DNA of 64,000 bases, taken from NCBI RefSeq assembly GCF_040958095.1, contig NC_091185.1:17300871-17364870 (forward strand), given 5' to 3'. Below are positions 1 through 9,713 of this stretch, piece by piece (positions within the stretch are counted from its first letter, which is position 1; each line of letters begins with the position of its first letter). Below the pieces are notes generated by a model. The model was not told the DNA's origin. It did no database searches and saw nothing but the letters and a program-made list of their open reading frames with translations. Both the position numbers and the translations under genes were made by a program. The DNA is from Procambarus clarkii. Its lineage: Eukaryota; Arthropoda; Malacostraca; Decapoda; Cambaridae.

Positions 1-930
1 TGAGTCCTCCTCCGAATTAATTTCCTTACCGATTTTCGTATCATCGGCAAATTTGCAAATGTTGCTACTCAAACCTGAATCTAAATCATTTATATATATT
101 ATAAACAACAGAGGTCCCAAGACAGAGCCCTGAGGCACCCCACTTACAACATTTTCCCACTCTGACTTGACTCCATTTATACTAACTCTTTGTTTCCTTT
201 GGTATAGCCATGCCCTAATCCAGCTTAATATAGCACCCCCAATACCATGAGACTCTATCTTTTTAATCAGTCTTTCATGTGGCACTGTATCAAAAGCTTT
301 GCTAAAGTCAAGGTACACAATATCGCAATCCTTACCACTATCAACTGCCTCAACAATGCTAGAATAAAAAGATAACAAATTTGTTAAACATGAACGGCCA
401 TTTATAAAACCATGTTGCGACTCAATTATTAATTTATGTTTTTCAAGATGAAGACGAATTTTATTTGCTATTATAGATTCGAGTAACTTTCCCACAATAG
501 ACGTTAGGCTAATTGGTCGATAGTTAGACGCAAGTGATCTATCTCCTTTCTTAAAAACTGGTATCACATTAGCAACTTTCCAAAACTCTGGTACTCTGCC
601 TGACTCTATTGATTTATTAAATATGGTTGACAGTGGGTCACAAAGCTCCTCTTTGCATTCTTTAAGCACCCTGGCAAACACTACATCCGGCCCTGGGGAT
701 TTGTTTGGTTTGAGTTTTACTATTTGTTTAAGAACATCCTCCCTGGTAACTGCTAAACTCGTCAACCTGTCCTCGTCCCCACCCACATAGACTTGTTCGG
801 CTGAAGGCATATTGTTAAGTTCCTCTTTAGTAAATACAGATACAAAATATTTATTAAAAATACTACTCCTCTCTTCATCAATATCTGTTATTTGACCTGT
901 CTCAGTTTTTAATGGACCTATCCTTTCCCT
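1..930 (-). pseudogene. Reverse transcriptase domain of LINE family 1
   Basis: The minus strand is open from about 930 to the window edge in a frame shifted by one base from the upstream endonuclease. A run of seven T (minus strand) near 945-951 is the likely break. Landmarks in order are a PGPD block, a YRPISL block, a KAFDTVPH motif containing the first catalytic Asp, the GVPQGSVLGP block and the FADDTK box carrying the catalytic Asp pair near 15-50. No further stop is seen. Apart from the shift the RT looks fairly young. Its thumb and C-terminus lie outside the window. Confidence 0.8.
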
Positions 931-934
931 AGTC

Positions 935-2179
935 TTAGTACGATATAACTGAAAAAAACCCTTTAGGATTTGGCTTTGCTTGCCCTGCTCTGCGAACTTC
1001 ATAGTTTCTTTTTGCTTTCCTTATCTCTTTTTTAACATTTCTAACCAGTTGTACGAATTCCTGTTCTAAAGTGACCTCCCCATTTTTAATCCTTTTGTAC
1101 CAAGCTCTCTTTTTACCTATAAGGTTCTTCAAATTCTTTGTTATCCACTTTGGGTCATTAGTATTCGATCTATTCAATTTGTATGGTATACTACGTTCCT
1201 GTGCTTTGTTTAGAATATTCTTAAATAAGTTATATATTGAATCCACATCGAAATCCCCATTTACGTCACCTATTGCTGGGTTCATGTCTCGCTCCAAGAC
1301 CGGCCCCCACCCCATACCCAAGACTTTCCAATCAATTTGACCCAAAAAAATTCTTAGGCTATTAAAATCAGCTTTTCGAAAATCTGGCACTTTAACAGAA
1401 TTTTCTCCTACAGGTCTATTCCATTCTATGCTAAATCTGATTTCTTTGTGATCACTGTTCCCTAGCTCACTCCCTATTTCGATGTCATTAATTTGTGTTT
1501 CCCTGTTAGTTAACACTAAATCTAAAATATTATTTTCCCGTGTTGGTTCCTTAATGTGTTGCGTAAGAAAGCAATCGTCAATTAATTCTAGAAAATCTTC
1601 TGCTTCACTATTCCCTGTTTTGTTCAACCAGTTTATTCCACTAAAATTAAAGTCACCCATGACGTAAATACTGTTAGATCTAGATGCCCTAGATATTTCA
1701 TCCCATAGATGCTTTGCTTCCATTCTGTCTAAATTTGGTGGCCTATATATAACTCCTATTATAATATTATTAGCTTTTTCGTATAATTCTATCCAAATAG
1801 TTTCTGTGTGTGGCTCAGTTTTGATTCCCTCTTTGAGACTACATTTCAAATTGTCCCTAACATATATGGCTACTCCCCCTCCTCGTTTAATATATCTATC
1901 TGTGTGAAATAGTTTAAATCCATTTATTTGATATTCAGCTAATAGTTCTCTATTTTCTACATTCATCCACGTTTCGGTAAGTGCAATAATATCTATTTTT
2001 TCTGTGCAGACAAGAGCATTTAATTCGTTAATTTTATTTCTTAGACTTCTACTGTTAGTGTAATATACCCTAAGTGAATTGTTATTTTGAGGCCCTTCTC
2101 TTTCCCTGTTCATTTTGTCAATTCCTTTCTCCCACAAACACATACTTTTATTATCTCCTTCCTCCAAATCAATTCCCAT
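935..2179 (-). CDS. AP-endonuclease (EEP fold) part of LINE ORF2
   Basis: This 414-codon frame starts 12 bases after the ORF1 stop. It encodes the apurinic-like endonuclease that nicks target DNA for target-primed reverse transcription. Visible landmarks are YYTNSRSLRNKINEL near residue 39 (N-terminal active-site Asn), ALTETW near 66-71 (metal-binding Glu), GDFNFSGINW near residue 175, LDLVLTNRE and the catalytic NSDHKE near residue 243. A linker rich in Lys and Arg follows (KKRAWYKRIKNGE). The frame ends at FFSVISY because of a one-base slip in a T run, and the RT continues in the next frame. The copy is therefore inactive as it stands. Confidence 0.85.
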   Translation of the reverse strand: MGIDLEEGDNKSMCLWEKGIDKMNREREGPQNNNSLRVYYTNSRSLRNKINELNALVCTEKIDIIALTETWMNVENRELLAEYQINGFKLFHTDRYIKRGGGVAIYVRDNLKCSLKEGIKTEPHTETIWIELYEKANNIIIGVIYRPPNLDRMEAKHLWDEISRASRSNSIYVMGDFNFSGINWLNKTGNSEAEDFLELIDDCFLTQHIKEPTRENNILDLVLTNRETQINDIEIGSELGNSDHKEIRFSIEWNRPVGENSVKVPDFRKADFNSLRIFLGQIDWKVLGMGWGPVLERDMNPAIGDVNGDFDVDSIYNLFKNILNKAQERSIPYKLNRSNTNDPKWITKNLKNLIGKKRAWYKRIKNGEVTLEQEFVQLVRNVKKEIRKAKRNYEVRRAGQAKPNPKGFFSVISY

Positions 2180-2190
2180 ATCTCTATCTA

Positions 2191-2589
2191 CTAACAGTTT
2201 AAACCCAAATAAACACCTCTAACCACTTCTTCCAACGAGTTCGCAACAGCAACAACCCCAGCTCTCGATAGATGCACCCCATCACGAGCATACATTTCAT
2301 TTCTTCCATAGAAGTGTTCCCAGTTGTCTATGAAAGATATTGCATTTGATTTGCAATATCTTTCCAGCCGGCAATTGACACCAAGTGCCCTCGACATCCA
2401 TTCATTACCCATTCCCTTTCTTGGAAGAATGCCACATATGATCGGGATTCCTCCCTTGCTCCTAACTAATTCAATGGCTGTCCTGAATCTCTGTATTAGT
2501 TCCTCACTCCTAACTCGTCCAACATCATTACCCCCTGCACTAATACAAATAATGGGTTTGTTCCCATTTCCTGTCATAATATCATTCAT
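2191..2589 (-). CDS. SGNH/GDSL-type esterase ORF1 of LINE family 1 (N-truncated)
   Basis: The 132-codon frame contains a block III motif GGND (residues 19-22) and, near its end, DGVHLSRAG, the block V Asp-x-x-His of SGNH hydrolases. ICISAGGND at residues 14-22 and IICGILPRKG match the core strands of the fold. CR1- and L2-type LINEs encode such esterases in ORF1, where they may help with membrane or RNP handling; that role is not settled. The nucleophile Ser block (GDSI-like) would lie upstream and is not seen, so the frame is 5'-truncated. It sits 12 bases upstream of ORF2. Confidence 0.75.
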   Translation of the reverse strand: MNDIMTGNGNKPIICISAGGNDVGRVRSEELIQRFRTAIELVRSKGGIPIICGILPRKGMGNEWMSRALGVNCRLERYCKSNAISFIDNWEHFYGRNEMYARDGVHLSRAGVVAVANSLEEVVRGVYLGLNC

Positions 2590-2796
2590 GTTTCCAACAA
2601 TATCACCATATCAAGGAACCGCTGAGCTAGTCCTCTCATCGCAGTAACTGTTTAGTAATTGTAAGCGTTGAGCTACGGGTTGATAGAGAGATTCCCGTGT
2701 TCACCACACACAAACAGACGGCACTATTCAATTCAACTAGAGAAAAATACTAATAGTCAGATACAATATGGAGGGGGTTCTCATCGTTAATGCGAG

Positions 2797-2816
2797 GCGC
2801 GCATGCGCGCATGCGC
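2797..2816. promoter_or_regulatory. Two overlapping NRF-1-type palindromes
   Basis: The palindrome GCGCATGCGC occurs at 2799-2808 and again at 2807-2816, overlapping by two bases. This matches the known binding site of NRF-1, whose arthropod counterpart is erect wing. It lies about 345 bases upstream of a GC-rich block with an ATG and splice donor, and just beyond the truncated 5' end of LINE family 1. Promoter function is inferred. Confidence 0.4.
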
Positions 2817-2984
2817 TAAGGAGCTCTTGAGGATCGACACCTAGCCTATACCCCCATACCACCTCGGAACGTTTGAGCATGAATGAGTGAGTGCTAACCT
2901 TTCAATTCTAGACGATCCTTGCATATATGACATGTCTAAAAATCCATACCTATTCTCACATTTCTCAAGCACACATTCTGTGTG

Positions 2985-3177
2985 TGGGGAGCAGCTGCGT
3001 CCGATCGCACAGCCCAGCCCTGCCCCGCTCCGCCCCGCCCGCCGCCCCCGCCCGGAGGTTTCGCGGAGCCGCCTGCAACCCGCACGTCCGCCCGCCCCCC
3101 CCCAAAGCCGCCGCCGCCCGCCCACGCGCGCGCCGCCGCCAGCGGCCTGCGACCGTCGCGATGACTCCGGGAGGCAG
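2985..3177 (+). other. CpG-rich block with candidate first coding exon (ATG 3161)
   Basis: A sharply GC- and CpG-rich segment (about 2985-3175) stands out from AT-rich surroundings. It ends with ATG at 3161-3163, five full codons (MTPGG) and the sequence AG|GTATT, a plausible phase-2 donor after 3177. Together with the NRF-1-type sites it resembles a CpG-island promoter, 5' UTR and short first exon of a plus-strand gene. No second exon could be matched. It could instead be the GC-rich 5' UTR of a mobile element. The alternating open frames through it are products of composition. Confidence 0.35.
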
Positions 3178-3280
3178 GTATTATTCTTCCTTACTATCCT
3201 GTGTTCATGATATCCTCATTGTGTTGTGAGATAGGAGATGTGGTTCATTGTTTATGTTGTTGTTTGCATGCTGTAAGATT

Positions 3281-3302
3281 GTGTGTGTGTGTGTGTGTAC
3301 TC
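3281..3302. repeat. (GT)n at the 3' end of LINE copy A
   Basis: A short GT tract directly abuts the end of LINE family 2 copy A. On the LINE strand it reads as (AC)n after a conserved GTGAGTA, so it is the copy's 3' tail. Confidence 0.8.
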
Positions 3303-3387
3303 ACCTAGTTGTGCTTGCGGGGGTTGAGCTCTGGCTCTTTGGTCCCGCCTCTCAACTGTCATTCAACAGGTGTACAGGTTCCTGAGC

Positions 3388-6046
3388 CTATTGGGCTCTA
3401 TCATATCTACACTTGAAACTGTGTATGGAGTCAGCCTCCACCACATCACTTCCTAATGCATTCCATTTGTCAACCACTCTGACACTAAAAAAGTTCTTTC
3501 TAATATCTCTGTGGCTCAGTTTCCACCTGTGTTCCCTAGTGCGTGTGCCCCTTGTGTTAAACAGCCTGTCTTTATCAACCCTGTCAATTCCCTTGAGGAT
3601 CTTGAATGTGGTGATCATGTCCCCCCTAACTCTTCTGTCTTCCAACGAAGTGAGGTTTAATTCCCGTAGTCTCTCCTTGTAGCTCATACCTCTCAGCTCG
3701 GGTACTAGTCTGGTGGCAAACCTTTGAACCTTTTCCATTTTAGTCTTAAGCTTGACTAGATATGGACTCCATGCTGGTGCCGCATACTCCAGGATTGGTC
3801 TGACATATGTGGTATATAATGTTCTGAAAGATTCCTTACACAAGTTTCTAAAGGCCGTTCTTATGTTAGCCAACCTGGCATATGCTGCTGCTGTTATCCT
3901 CTTGATATGAGCTTCAGGGGACAGGTCTGGCGTGATATCAACCTCCAGGTCTTTCTCTCTCGTGGACTCTTGAAGTATTTCATCTCCCAAGTGATACCTT
4001 GTATCTGGTCTCTTGCTTCCTACCCCTATCTTCATTACATTACATTTGCTTCAATTAAACTCTAACAGCCATTTGTTCGACCATTCCTGCAGCTTGTCCA
4101 GGTCTTCTTGAAGCCTCAAGCTGTCCTCCTCTGTCTTAATCCTTCTCATAATTTTGGCGTCGTCAGCAAACATTGAGAGGAATGAGTCTATACCCTCTGG
4201 GAGATGATTTATATATATCAGAAACAGGATAGGTCCAAGCACAGAGCCCTGTGGGACTCCACTGGTGACTTCACGCCATTCTGAGGTCTCACCCCTCACT
4301 GTAACTCTCTGCTTCCTATTGTTTAGATACTCCCTTATCCACTGGAGCGCCCTACCAGTTGCTCCTGCCTGGTTCTCTAGCTTATGCATTAACCTTTTAT
4401 GGGGCTACTGTGTCAAAGGCTTTCCGACAGTCCAAAAAAATGCAGTCCGCCCACCCTTCACTTTCTTGTTTAATCTTTGTCACCTGATCGTAGAATTCTA
4501 TCAATCCTGTAAGGCAAGATTTACCCTCCCTGAACCCATGTTGATGGGTTGTCACGAAGTCTCTTCTCTCCAGATGTGTTACTAGGTTTTTTCTCACAAT
4601 CTTCTCCATCACCTTGCATGGTATACAAGTTAAGGACACTGGCCTGTAGTTCAGTGCCTCTTGTCTGTCACCCTTTTTGTATATTGGTACTACATTAGCA
4701 GTCTTCTATATTTCTGGTAGGTCCCCCGTTTCCAGTGACCTACTTTACACTATGGAGAGTGGTAGGCAAAGTGCTCCTGCACACTCTTTCAAGACCCATG
4801 GCGAGATTCCATCCGGCCCAACAGCTTTTCTCACATCCAGCTCCAATAGGTGCTTCTTGACCTCATCTCTTGTAATTTCGAACCTATTTCGAACCTGGGT
4901 CACCTGGTTTGCTGCCACCTCTTCTAGCGCCGCGACATCTCCCTGTTCTATTGTAAAGACCTCCTGGAACCTTTTGTTGAGTTCTTCACACACCTCTTTG
5001 TCATTCTCTGTGTACCTGTCCTCGCCCACCCTAAGTTTCATCACCTGTTCCTTCACTGTTGTCTTCCTCCTGATGTGACTGTGTAGTAGCTTGGGTTCGG
5101 TCTTGGCTTTATTAGCTATATCATTTTCATACCTTTTCTCAGCTGCTCTTATCACACTGACATACTCGTTCCTGGTTCTCTGGTATCTCTCTCTACTTTC
5201 TGGTGTTCTGTTATTACGGAAGTTCCTCCATGCCCTTTTGTTCTGCTACTTTGCTTTCATACATTCCTTATTAAACCACGGATTCTTCCTTTGCTTCTCT
5301 GTTTTTTCCTGTCGGGCTGGGACAAACCTGCTTACAGCCTCCTGACATTTTTGGGTGACATAGTCCATCATGTCTTGTACGGACTTGGTTCCGAGTTCTG
5401 TGTCCCAATGTATATCGCATAGGAATTTATTCATATCCTCATAGTTTCCCTTTCGGTACGCCAGCCCTTTGGTTCCCAGTTCTTTTTTGGGGGTGATAAT
5501 TCCCAGCTCAACCAGGTACTCAAAGCTCAATACACTATGATCACTCATTCCCAATGGGGCTTCCAACTTAACTTTCCTTATATCCGACTCATTTAGGGTA
5601 AATATCAGATCAAGCAAGGCTGGTTCATCCCCTCCTCTCATTCTTGTCGGTCCCTTGACGTGTTGACATAGAAAGTTTCTTGTTGCCACATCCAGCAGCT
5701 TAGCTCTCCATGTGTCTGGGCCTCCATGTGGGTCTCTGTTCCCCCAATCTATCTTCCCATGGTTGAAGTCTCCCATGATTAGAAGTCTGAATCCGTTCCT
5801 GCTAGCCACAGAAGCTGCTCTCTCTATTTTATTGATGGTAGCCAAGTTGTTTCTATCATATTCCTGTCTGGGTCTTCTGTCATTTGGTGGGGGGTTATAT
5901 ATGACTACTATTATAATTTTCTGTCCTCCAGTTGCTATGGTGCCTGAAATGTAGTCACTGAAACCTTCACAGTTCTGAATTACCATCTCTTCGAAACTCC
6001 AACCTTCTCTTAGTATATTATGTCTGGGTTTTCTTCTAGTGCCCAT
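3388..6046 (-). pseudogene. LINE family 2 copy A ORF2 (endonuclease plus reverse transcriptase), frameshifted
   Basis: Consecutive minus-strand pieces at 5246-6046, 4745-5155, 4397-4639, 4051-4389 and 3388-4035 follow the ORF2 order. The endonuclease piece shows GDFNHGKIDW, a LDLIFTLNES block and the catalytic SDHS. The RT pieces show GPDGISPW, KAFDTV, SGVPQGSVLGP and FADDAK. The last piece carries the thumb and C-terminal SFKCRYDRAQ ending. The breaks are small indels and substitutions, for example in short homopolymers near 4393 and 4045. Copies B and C give the intact local readings. Confidence 0.8.
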
Positions 6047-6480
6047 TCTCCAAGTTCACTTGTTTTATTTGAAATCCCATCTATGTTAGTGTACATCGCC
6101 TTGAAGCTCACTTTCTTCTGTTCATTTTTATGTCTCTTTCTTGGCGAGCATTCTGCTGGTGTGGGAAGCTGTTCCGTGGGTGAGAGGATCTGTGAGGTGG
6201 TTTGCAGGGTCTCAGAGGATTTTGGGGTGGGGGGTGGGGGTTTAAGGGAAGGGGGGACAGGTAGGGTGTGGGTTAAGGAGGTAGGGGGGACATGGAGGAT
6301 ACGCAGTGAGGGGGGGAGGAGGGATAGGGAGGGTATGGGATGAAGGGGGAGGGGGGATAGGGGGAAAAAGGTGGGAGGGGGGGACATGATGGGAATGGGG
6401 AAGGGGTGTCAGGGTCAGAATGGGGTGAGGTGGGAGGGAGGGTTGGGTGGGGGCAGGTAGGGTGAGGGGGAAGGGAGGGT
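6010..6480 (-). pseudogene. Proline-rich linker of LINE family 2 copy A
   Basis: Minus-strand codons here are dominated by Pro, Leu and Ser, and the plus strand is a G-rich degenerate tract. The block separates the coiled-coil ORF1 from the endonuclease, whose start (YTNIDGISNK) lies at about 6030-6090. The same block in copy B (11340-11830) is longer and differently repeated. The linker thus evolves like a minisatellite while staying proline-coding. Confidence 0.6.
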
Positions 6481-6482
6481 TT

Positions 6483-7319
6483 CTATGCAGAGGGGGGAGG
6501 TGGTGTTGCCCTCCCCTCTGGTGTTGCTGGGATGCTGGTTTTGGGTTCTCCTCTTGTCTCTGGGACTGTTGTGTTGAGGGCTGTGATTTCCTGGTTTGCT
6601 CCCCTCTCCCTGCGCTTCCTCCTTGCCTCTGCTGCCCTGGCTCTCTCCTCCTTCGTCCTGTCCCTCTGCAGGAATACTTTTTTGTATCCCTCCATATGCT
6701 GCAGACGACTCTTCCTTTCGAGAATGTCCTCCTTCGTGGTTTCGTTTGTAAACACCACCTTTACAAGTCGGTTTCTGTCCTTGTTGTACCAGCCCAACCT
6801 GAAAACCTTCTCTATGTTATGTACAGGCCCTTCCATCTGTAACCCCTTCAGTAGCCCATGTACTGCCTCTCTATCCTTGCCATTCCATTCTTGCCTGTTG
6901 GATCCTTCCTGTTCTTTGATGCCTACAACTACCACTGATCTTTTCCTCTCCAGCAGTTGAGTGGTGCACCTTGCTGCTTCCTGTGACGTAGCTGCCTGCA
7001 TCGCTACCTCCCTCACTGTGTCCATTGCTTCTGAGCTCTTTTTCAGTATATCCGCAAATGTATCAAGTACAGAGGCATTTCCTTCCAATGTAACATTCCC
7101 ACCTTCCCTTTGGATGATAATCTGATGCTCGGTCTCTTCATTTTTCTCTGTGAGAGATTTGATCTCCTCCCTTGCTGATGCCAGCTCACTTTGCAGATTG
7201 TTAATCGTAATCCTCATTTCATTCATCTCCCTCCTGAATTCCTCCAGAACTTGGGTTAACATCTCCTTCGTTTGATCTCCCTGGCTGCTTTCCTTGTCCC
7301 TGTTGCGGCCTCCTGCCAT
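6483..7319 (-). CDS. LINE family 2 ORF1-type coiled-coil protein
   Basis: I choose the Met at 7319 (MAGGRNRDKESSQ), because the upstream in-frame codons are a translated GA repeat. About 278 codons follow. Residues 20-75 form a heptad-rich coiled coil (EMLTQVLEEFRREMNEM, then LQSELASAREEIKSLTEK). A VVVGIKEQE strand is followed by a basic RKRRERG segment, a layout expected of a LINE RNA-chaperone domain, and a proline-rich tail follows. Copy B encodes a clear homologue (VVASIKEQ, RKERRERER), so the protein belongs to the element. RNA binding is inferred. Confidence 0.65.
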   Translation of the reverse strand: MAGGRNRDKESSQGDQTKEMLTQVLEEFRREMNEMRITINNLQSELASAREEIKSLTEKNEETEHQIIIQREGGNVTLEGNASVLDTFADILKKSSEAMDTVREVAMQAATSQEAARCTTQLLERKRSVVVVGIKEQEGSNRQEWNGKDREAVHGLLKGLQMEGPVHNIEKVFRLGWYNKDRNRLVKVVFTNETTKEDILERKSRLQHMEGYKKVFLQRDRTKEERARAAEARRKRRERGANQEITALNTTVPETRGEPKTSIPATPEGRATPPPPSA

Positions 7320-7333
7320 TTTGTCCCTTGTCA

Positions 7334-7475
7334 AGAGAGAGAGAGAGCAAGAGAGAGCAAACAAGAGAGAGAGAGAGCAAGAGAGAGCAAACAAGAGAGA
7401 GAGAGAGCAAGAGAGAGAGAGAGCAAGAGAGAGAGAGAGAGAGAGAGCAAGAGAGAGAGAGCAAGAGAGAGAACG
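7334..7475 (+). repeat. (GA)n-rich repeat with GAGCAA variant units
   Basis: Purine-rich units made of GAGAGAGAGAGCAA repeat about three to four times and then decay. The tract lies just upstream of the LINE ORF1 start, in the element's 5' leader. It keeps several frames open; these are artefacts. Confidence 0.85.
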
Positions 7476-8265
7476 TGTGTGCTCTTGGGATGGGGTTACT
7501 AGGAGGTGAGGTGTTCAGCTTACAGCAGGTAAGAAGGGGGGTGGATTATGAGAGGTTTTATCTCCTTTCCACGAAAGGTGTTAATCCCTTCTAGCCTGTG
7601 TGTGCGTGTGTGTGTGCGTGCATACGTACGTGGGCTTGAGTGCGTGCGTGCGTGCGCGTGCGTGTGTCACTAGTTCACGGAAGCGGTAACTTCTACCCAG
7701 AATGAGCCACACCGAGATTTTAAATATATATACTATCCTGAACAAGAATTTGATAATATTTTACCTCACACTGTACACCTGATTACTTGACCAGAGAGGT
7801 GGTACATACCAGTCTGTTTCCCGCTCACACAACTTGATGAGTAATGATGATGTATGGTTGACGATGGTGCTCCGTCGTCGCCTTTCCACTTGGTGATTCT
7901 CTAAGTGCTAGTAGATTGACGATGTCGATTCTTTTCTACACAAATCTCTGGAGTCACAGTCACCACCCAACAAACACAGTCACAGTTCCACGGCGGGCCG
8001 TCCCACCTGGCAGTCAGGTCAGGTCAGGTCAGGTCACTACTCGGTCATCCACACTGTCTGCACCGGTGATTCCACTACTACACTTTGGTCTTTTCGCACT
8101 ATCACTAGCGATATGACTATGCTATGTAGCACCCTGCTAGCTACACACTGCGAGAGGCCAAATACTATGATCTAGCCTCAATAATCCTTCAATGTCCCGA
8201 GAAATTGACGAATTTCCGCGGACCTCGCTAATCGCGTGTCTCTCCTACCGTCGCTGGTCTACCTG
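7476..8265 (-). other. Probable 5' leader of LINE copy A, no gene seen
   Basis: This stretch has no convincing reading frame. It contains a degenerate GT/GCGT-rich patch (7596-7668) and a short tandem AGGTC repeat near 8019-8035. It lies between ORF1 of copy A and the (AC)n tail of copy B, so it is best read as 5' UTR of copy A or older sequence into which it inserted. Confidence 0.4.
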
Positions 8266-8278
8266 GTAGGTGTGTGTG

Positions 8279-8324
<46 letters not shown>
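8266..8324. repeat. (GT)n, 3' tail of LINE copy B
   Basis: The tract is (AC)n on the LINE strand. It separates the 3' end of copy B from the 5' region of copy A. Confidence 0.85.
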
Positions 8325-8326
<2 letters not shown>

Positions 8327-8412
8327 CACCTATTTGTGCTTGCGGGGGTTGAGCTTTGGCTCTTTGGTCCCGCCTCTCAACTGTCAATCAACTGGTGTAC
8401 AGATTCCTGAGC

Positions 8413-9399
8413 CTACTGGGCTCTATCATATCTACATTTAAAACTGTGTATGGAGTCAGCCTCCACCACATCACTCTCTAATGCATTCCATCCGTTAACT
8501 ACTCTAACACTGAAAAAGTTGCTTCTAACGTCTCTGTGGCTCATGTTGGTACTCAGTTTCCACCTGTGTCCCCTTGTTCGCATCCCATCAGGTTTGAATA
8601 GTTTATCCTTGTTTACCCGGTCGATTAATCTGAGGATTTTGTAGGTTGTGATCATATCTCCCCTTACTCTTCTGTCTTCCAGTGTCGTAAGGTGCATTTC
8701 CCGCAGCCTTTCCTCGTAACTCATGCCTCTTAGTTCTGAGACTTGTCTAGTGGCATACCTTTGAACTTTTTCCAGCTTCGTCTTGTGCTTGACAAGGTAC
8801 GGGCTCCATGCTGGGGCCACATACTCCAGGATTGGTCTTACATATGTGGTGTACAAGATTCTGAATGATTCCTTACACAGGTTCCTGAACGCTGTTCTGA
8901 TGTTAGCCAGCCTCGCATATGCCGCAGACGTTATTTTTTTTATGTGGGTTTCAGGAGACAGGTTTGGTGTGATATCAACTCCTAGATTTTTCTCTCTGTC
9001 CGTTTCATTAAGTACTTCATCTCCTATTCTGTATCCTGTATCTGGCCTCCTGTTTCCACTGCCTAGTTTCATTACTTTGCATTTACTCGGGTTGAACTTC
9101 AACAGCCATTTGTTGGACAATTCACTCAGTCTGTCTAGGCCATCTTGTAGCCTCCTACTATCGTCCTCAGTTTCAATCCTTCTCATAATTTTTGCATCAT
9201 CGGCAAACATTGAGAGAAACGATTCTATACCCTCTGGGAGATCATTTACATATATCAGAAACAGTATAGGTCCAAGGACTGACCCCTGCGGGACTCCACT
9301 CGTAACGTCTCGCCAATCTGAGACCTCACCCGTCACACTGACTCGTTGTCTCCTGTTGCTTAGGTACTCCTGTATCCAACAGAGTACCTTCCCTTTCAC
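8413..9399 (-). CDS. RT core and C-terminus, LINE family 2 copy B
   Basis: This 328-codon frame begins just after the KAFDTVPHKRL block, which is in the overlapping frame at 9396-9689. It carries SGVPQGSVLGPILFLIYVND, the catalytic FADDAK, the fixed LGVDITPNLSPETH block, YVRPILEYVAPAWSPY (thumb) and the C-terminus ending SFKCRYDRAQ. Only one frameshift, near 9396-9400, separates it from the upstream RT part. All motifs from VPQG to the stop look intact. Confidence 0.8.
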   Translation of the reverse strand: MKGKVLCWIQEYLSNRRQRVSVTGEVSDWRDVTSGVPQGSVLGPILFLIYVNDLPEGIESFLSMFADDAKIMRRIETEDDSRRLQDGLDRLSELSNKWLLKFNPSKCKVMKLGSGNRRPDTGYRIGDEVLNETDREKNLGVDITPNLSPETHIKKITSAAYARLANIRTAFRNLCKESFRILYTTYVRPILEYVAPAWSPYLVKHKTKLEKVQRYATRQVSELRGMSYEERLREMHLTTLEDRRVRGDMITTYKILRLIDRVNKDKLFKPDGMRTRGHRWKLSTNMSHRDVRSNFFSVRVVNGWNALESDVVEADSIHSFKCRYDRAQ

Positions 9400-9689
9400 T
9401 CCAGCCTGCTCTCCAGCTTTTTCACTAGCCTCTTGTGTGGCACTGTATCAAAGGCTTTCTGACAATCCAAAAATATGCAGTCTGCCCACCCTTCTCTTTC
9501 TTGCCTTATTTTTGTTGCCTGGTCGTAGAATTCAAGTAACCCTGTGAGGCAGGACCTGCTATCCCTGAATCTATGTTGGTGCTGTGTTACAAAGTTCTTT
9601 CGCTCCAGGTGCTCCACTAGCGTTCTTCGCACAATCTTCTCCACCAGCTTACATGGTATGCAGGTTAGGGACACTGGCCTGTAATTCAA
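9396..9689 (-). pseudogene. RT fingers segment, LINE family 2 copy B
   Basis: The frame shows NYRPVSLTCIPCKLVEKIV, the family's RT motif 1-2 region, then QHRFRDSRSCLTGLL and the first catalytic Asp in FLDCQKAFDTVPHKR. It is joined to the neighbouring frames only through shifts at both ends. Confidence 0.75.
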
Positions 9690-9713
9690 TGCCTCCTGTC
9701 TATCCCTTTTCTT

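Larger units (their letters stand above)
1..2650 (-). mobile_element. LINE family 1 (CR1-like), 5'-incomplete, runs off the window
   Basis: Read on the minus strand this is a non-LTR retrotransposon with an esterase-type ORF1 (2191-2589), an AP-endonuclease (935-2179) and a reverse transcriptase (below 930, continuing past base 1). The order ORF1-EN-RT and the esterase ORF1 are typical of the CR1 group. The 5' end is unclear and appears lost near 2650, where the sequence stops resembling ORF1. Fragments of the same family recur at about 34265-34450 and at 63885-64000. Confidence 0.85.
3303..8265 (-). mobile_element. LINE family 2, copy A (near full length, decayed)
   Basis: Read on the minus strand this holds a 5' region, a coiled-coil ORF1, a proline-rich linker, endonuclease, reverse transcriptase and a conserved 3' UTR ending in CAACTAGGTGAGTA plus (AC)n. 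Its 5' end meets the (GT)n tract at 8266, the 3' tail of copy B in the same orientation. Coding frames are broken into at least six pieces by frameshifts and stops. The family is CR1/L2-like by its RT motifs. Confidence 0.8.

Noticed and set aside
7219..7594. Overlapping Arg-Glu and Ser-Leu frames in the GA repeat upstream of ORF1
   Set aside because: Repeat artefacts; the ORF1 start at 7319 is better placed.
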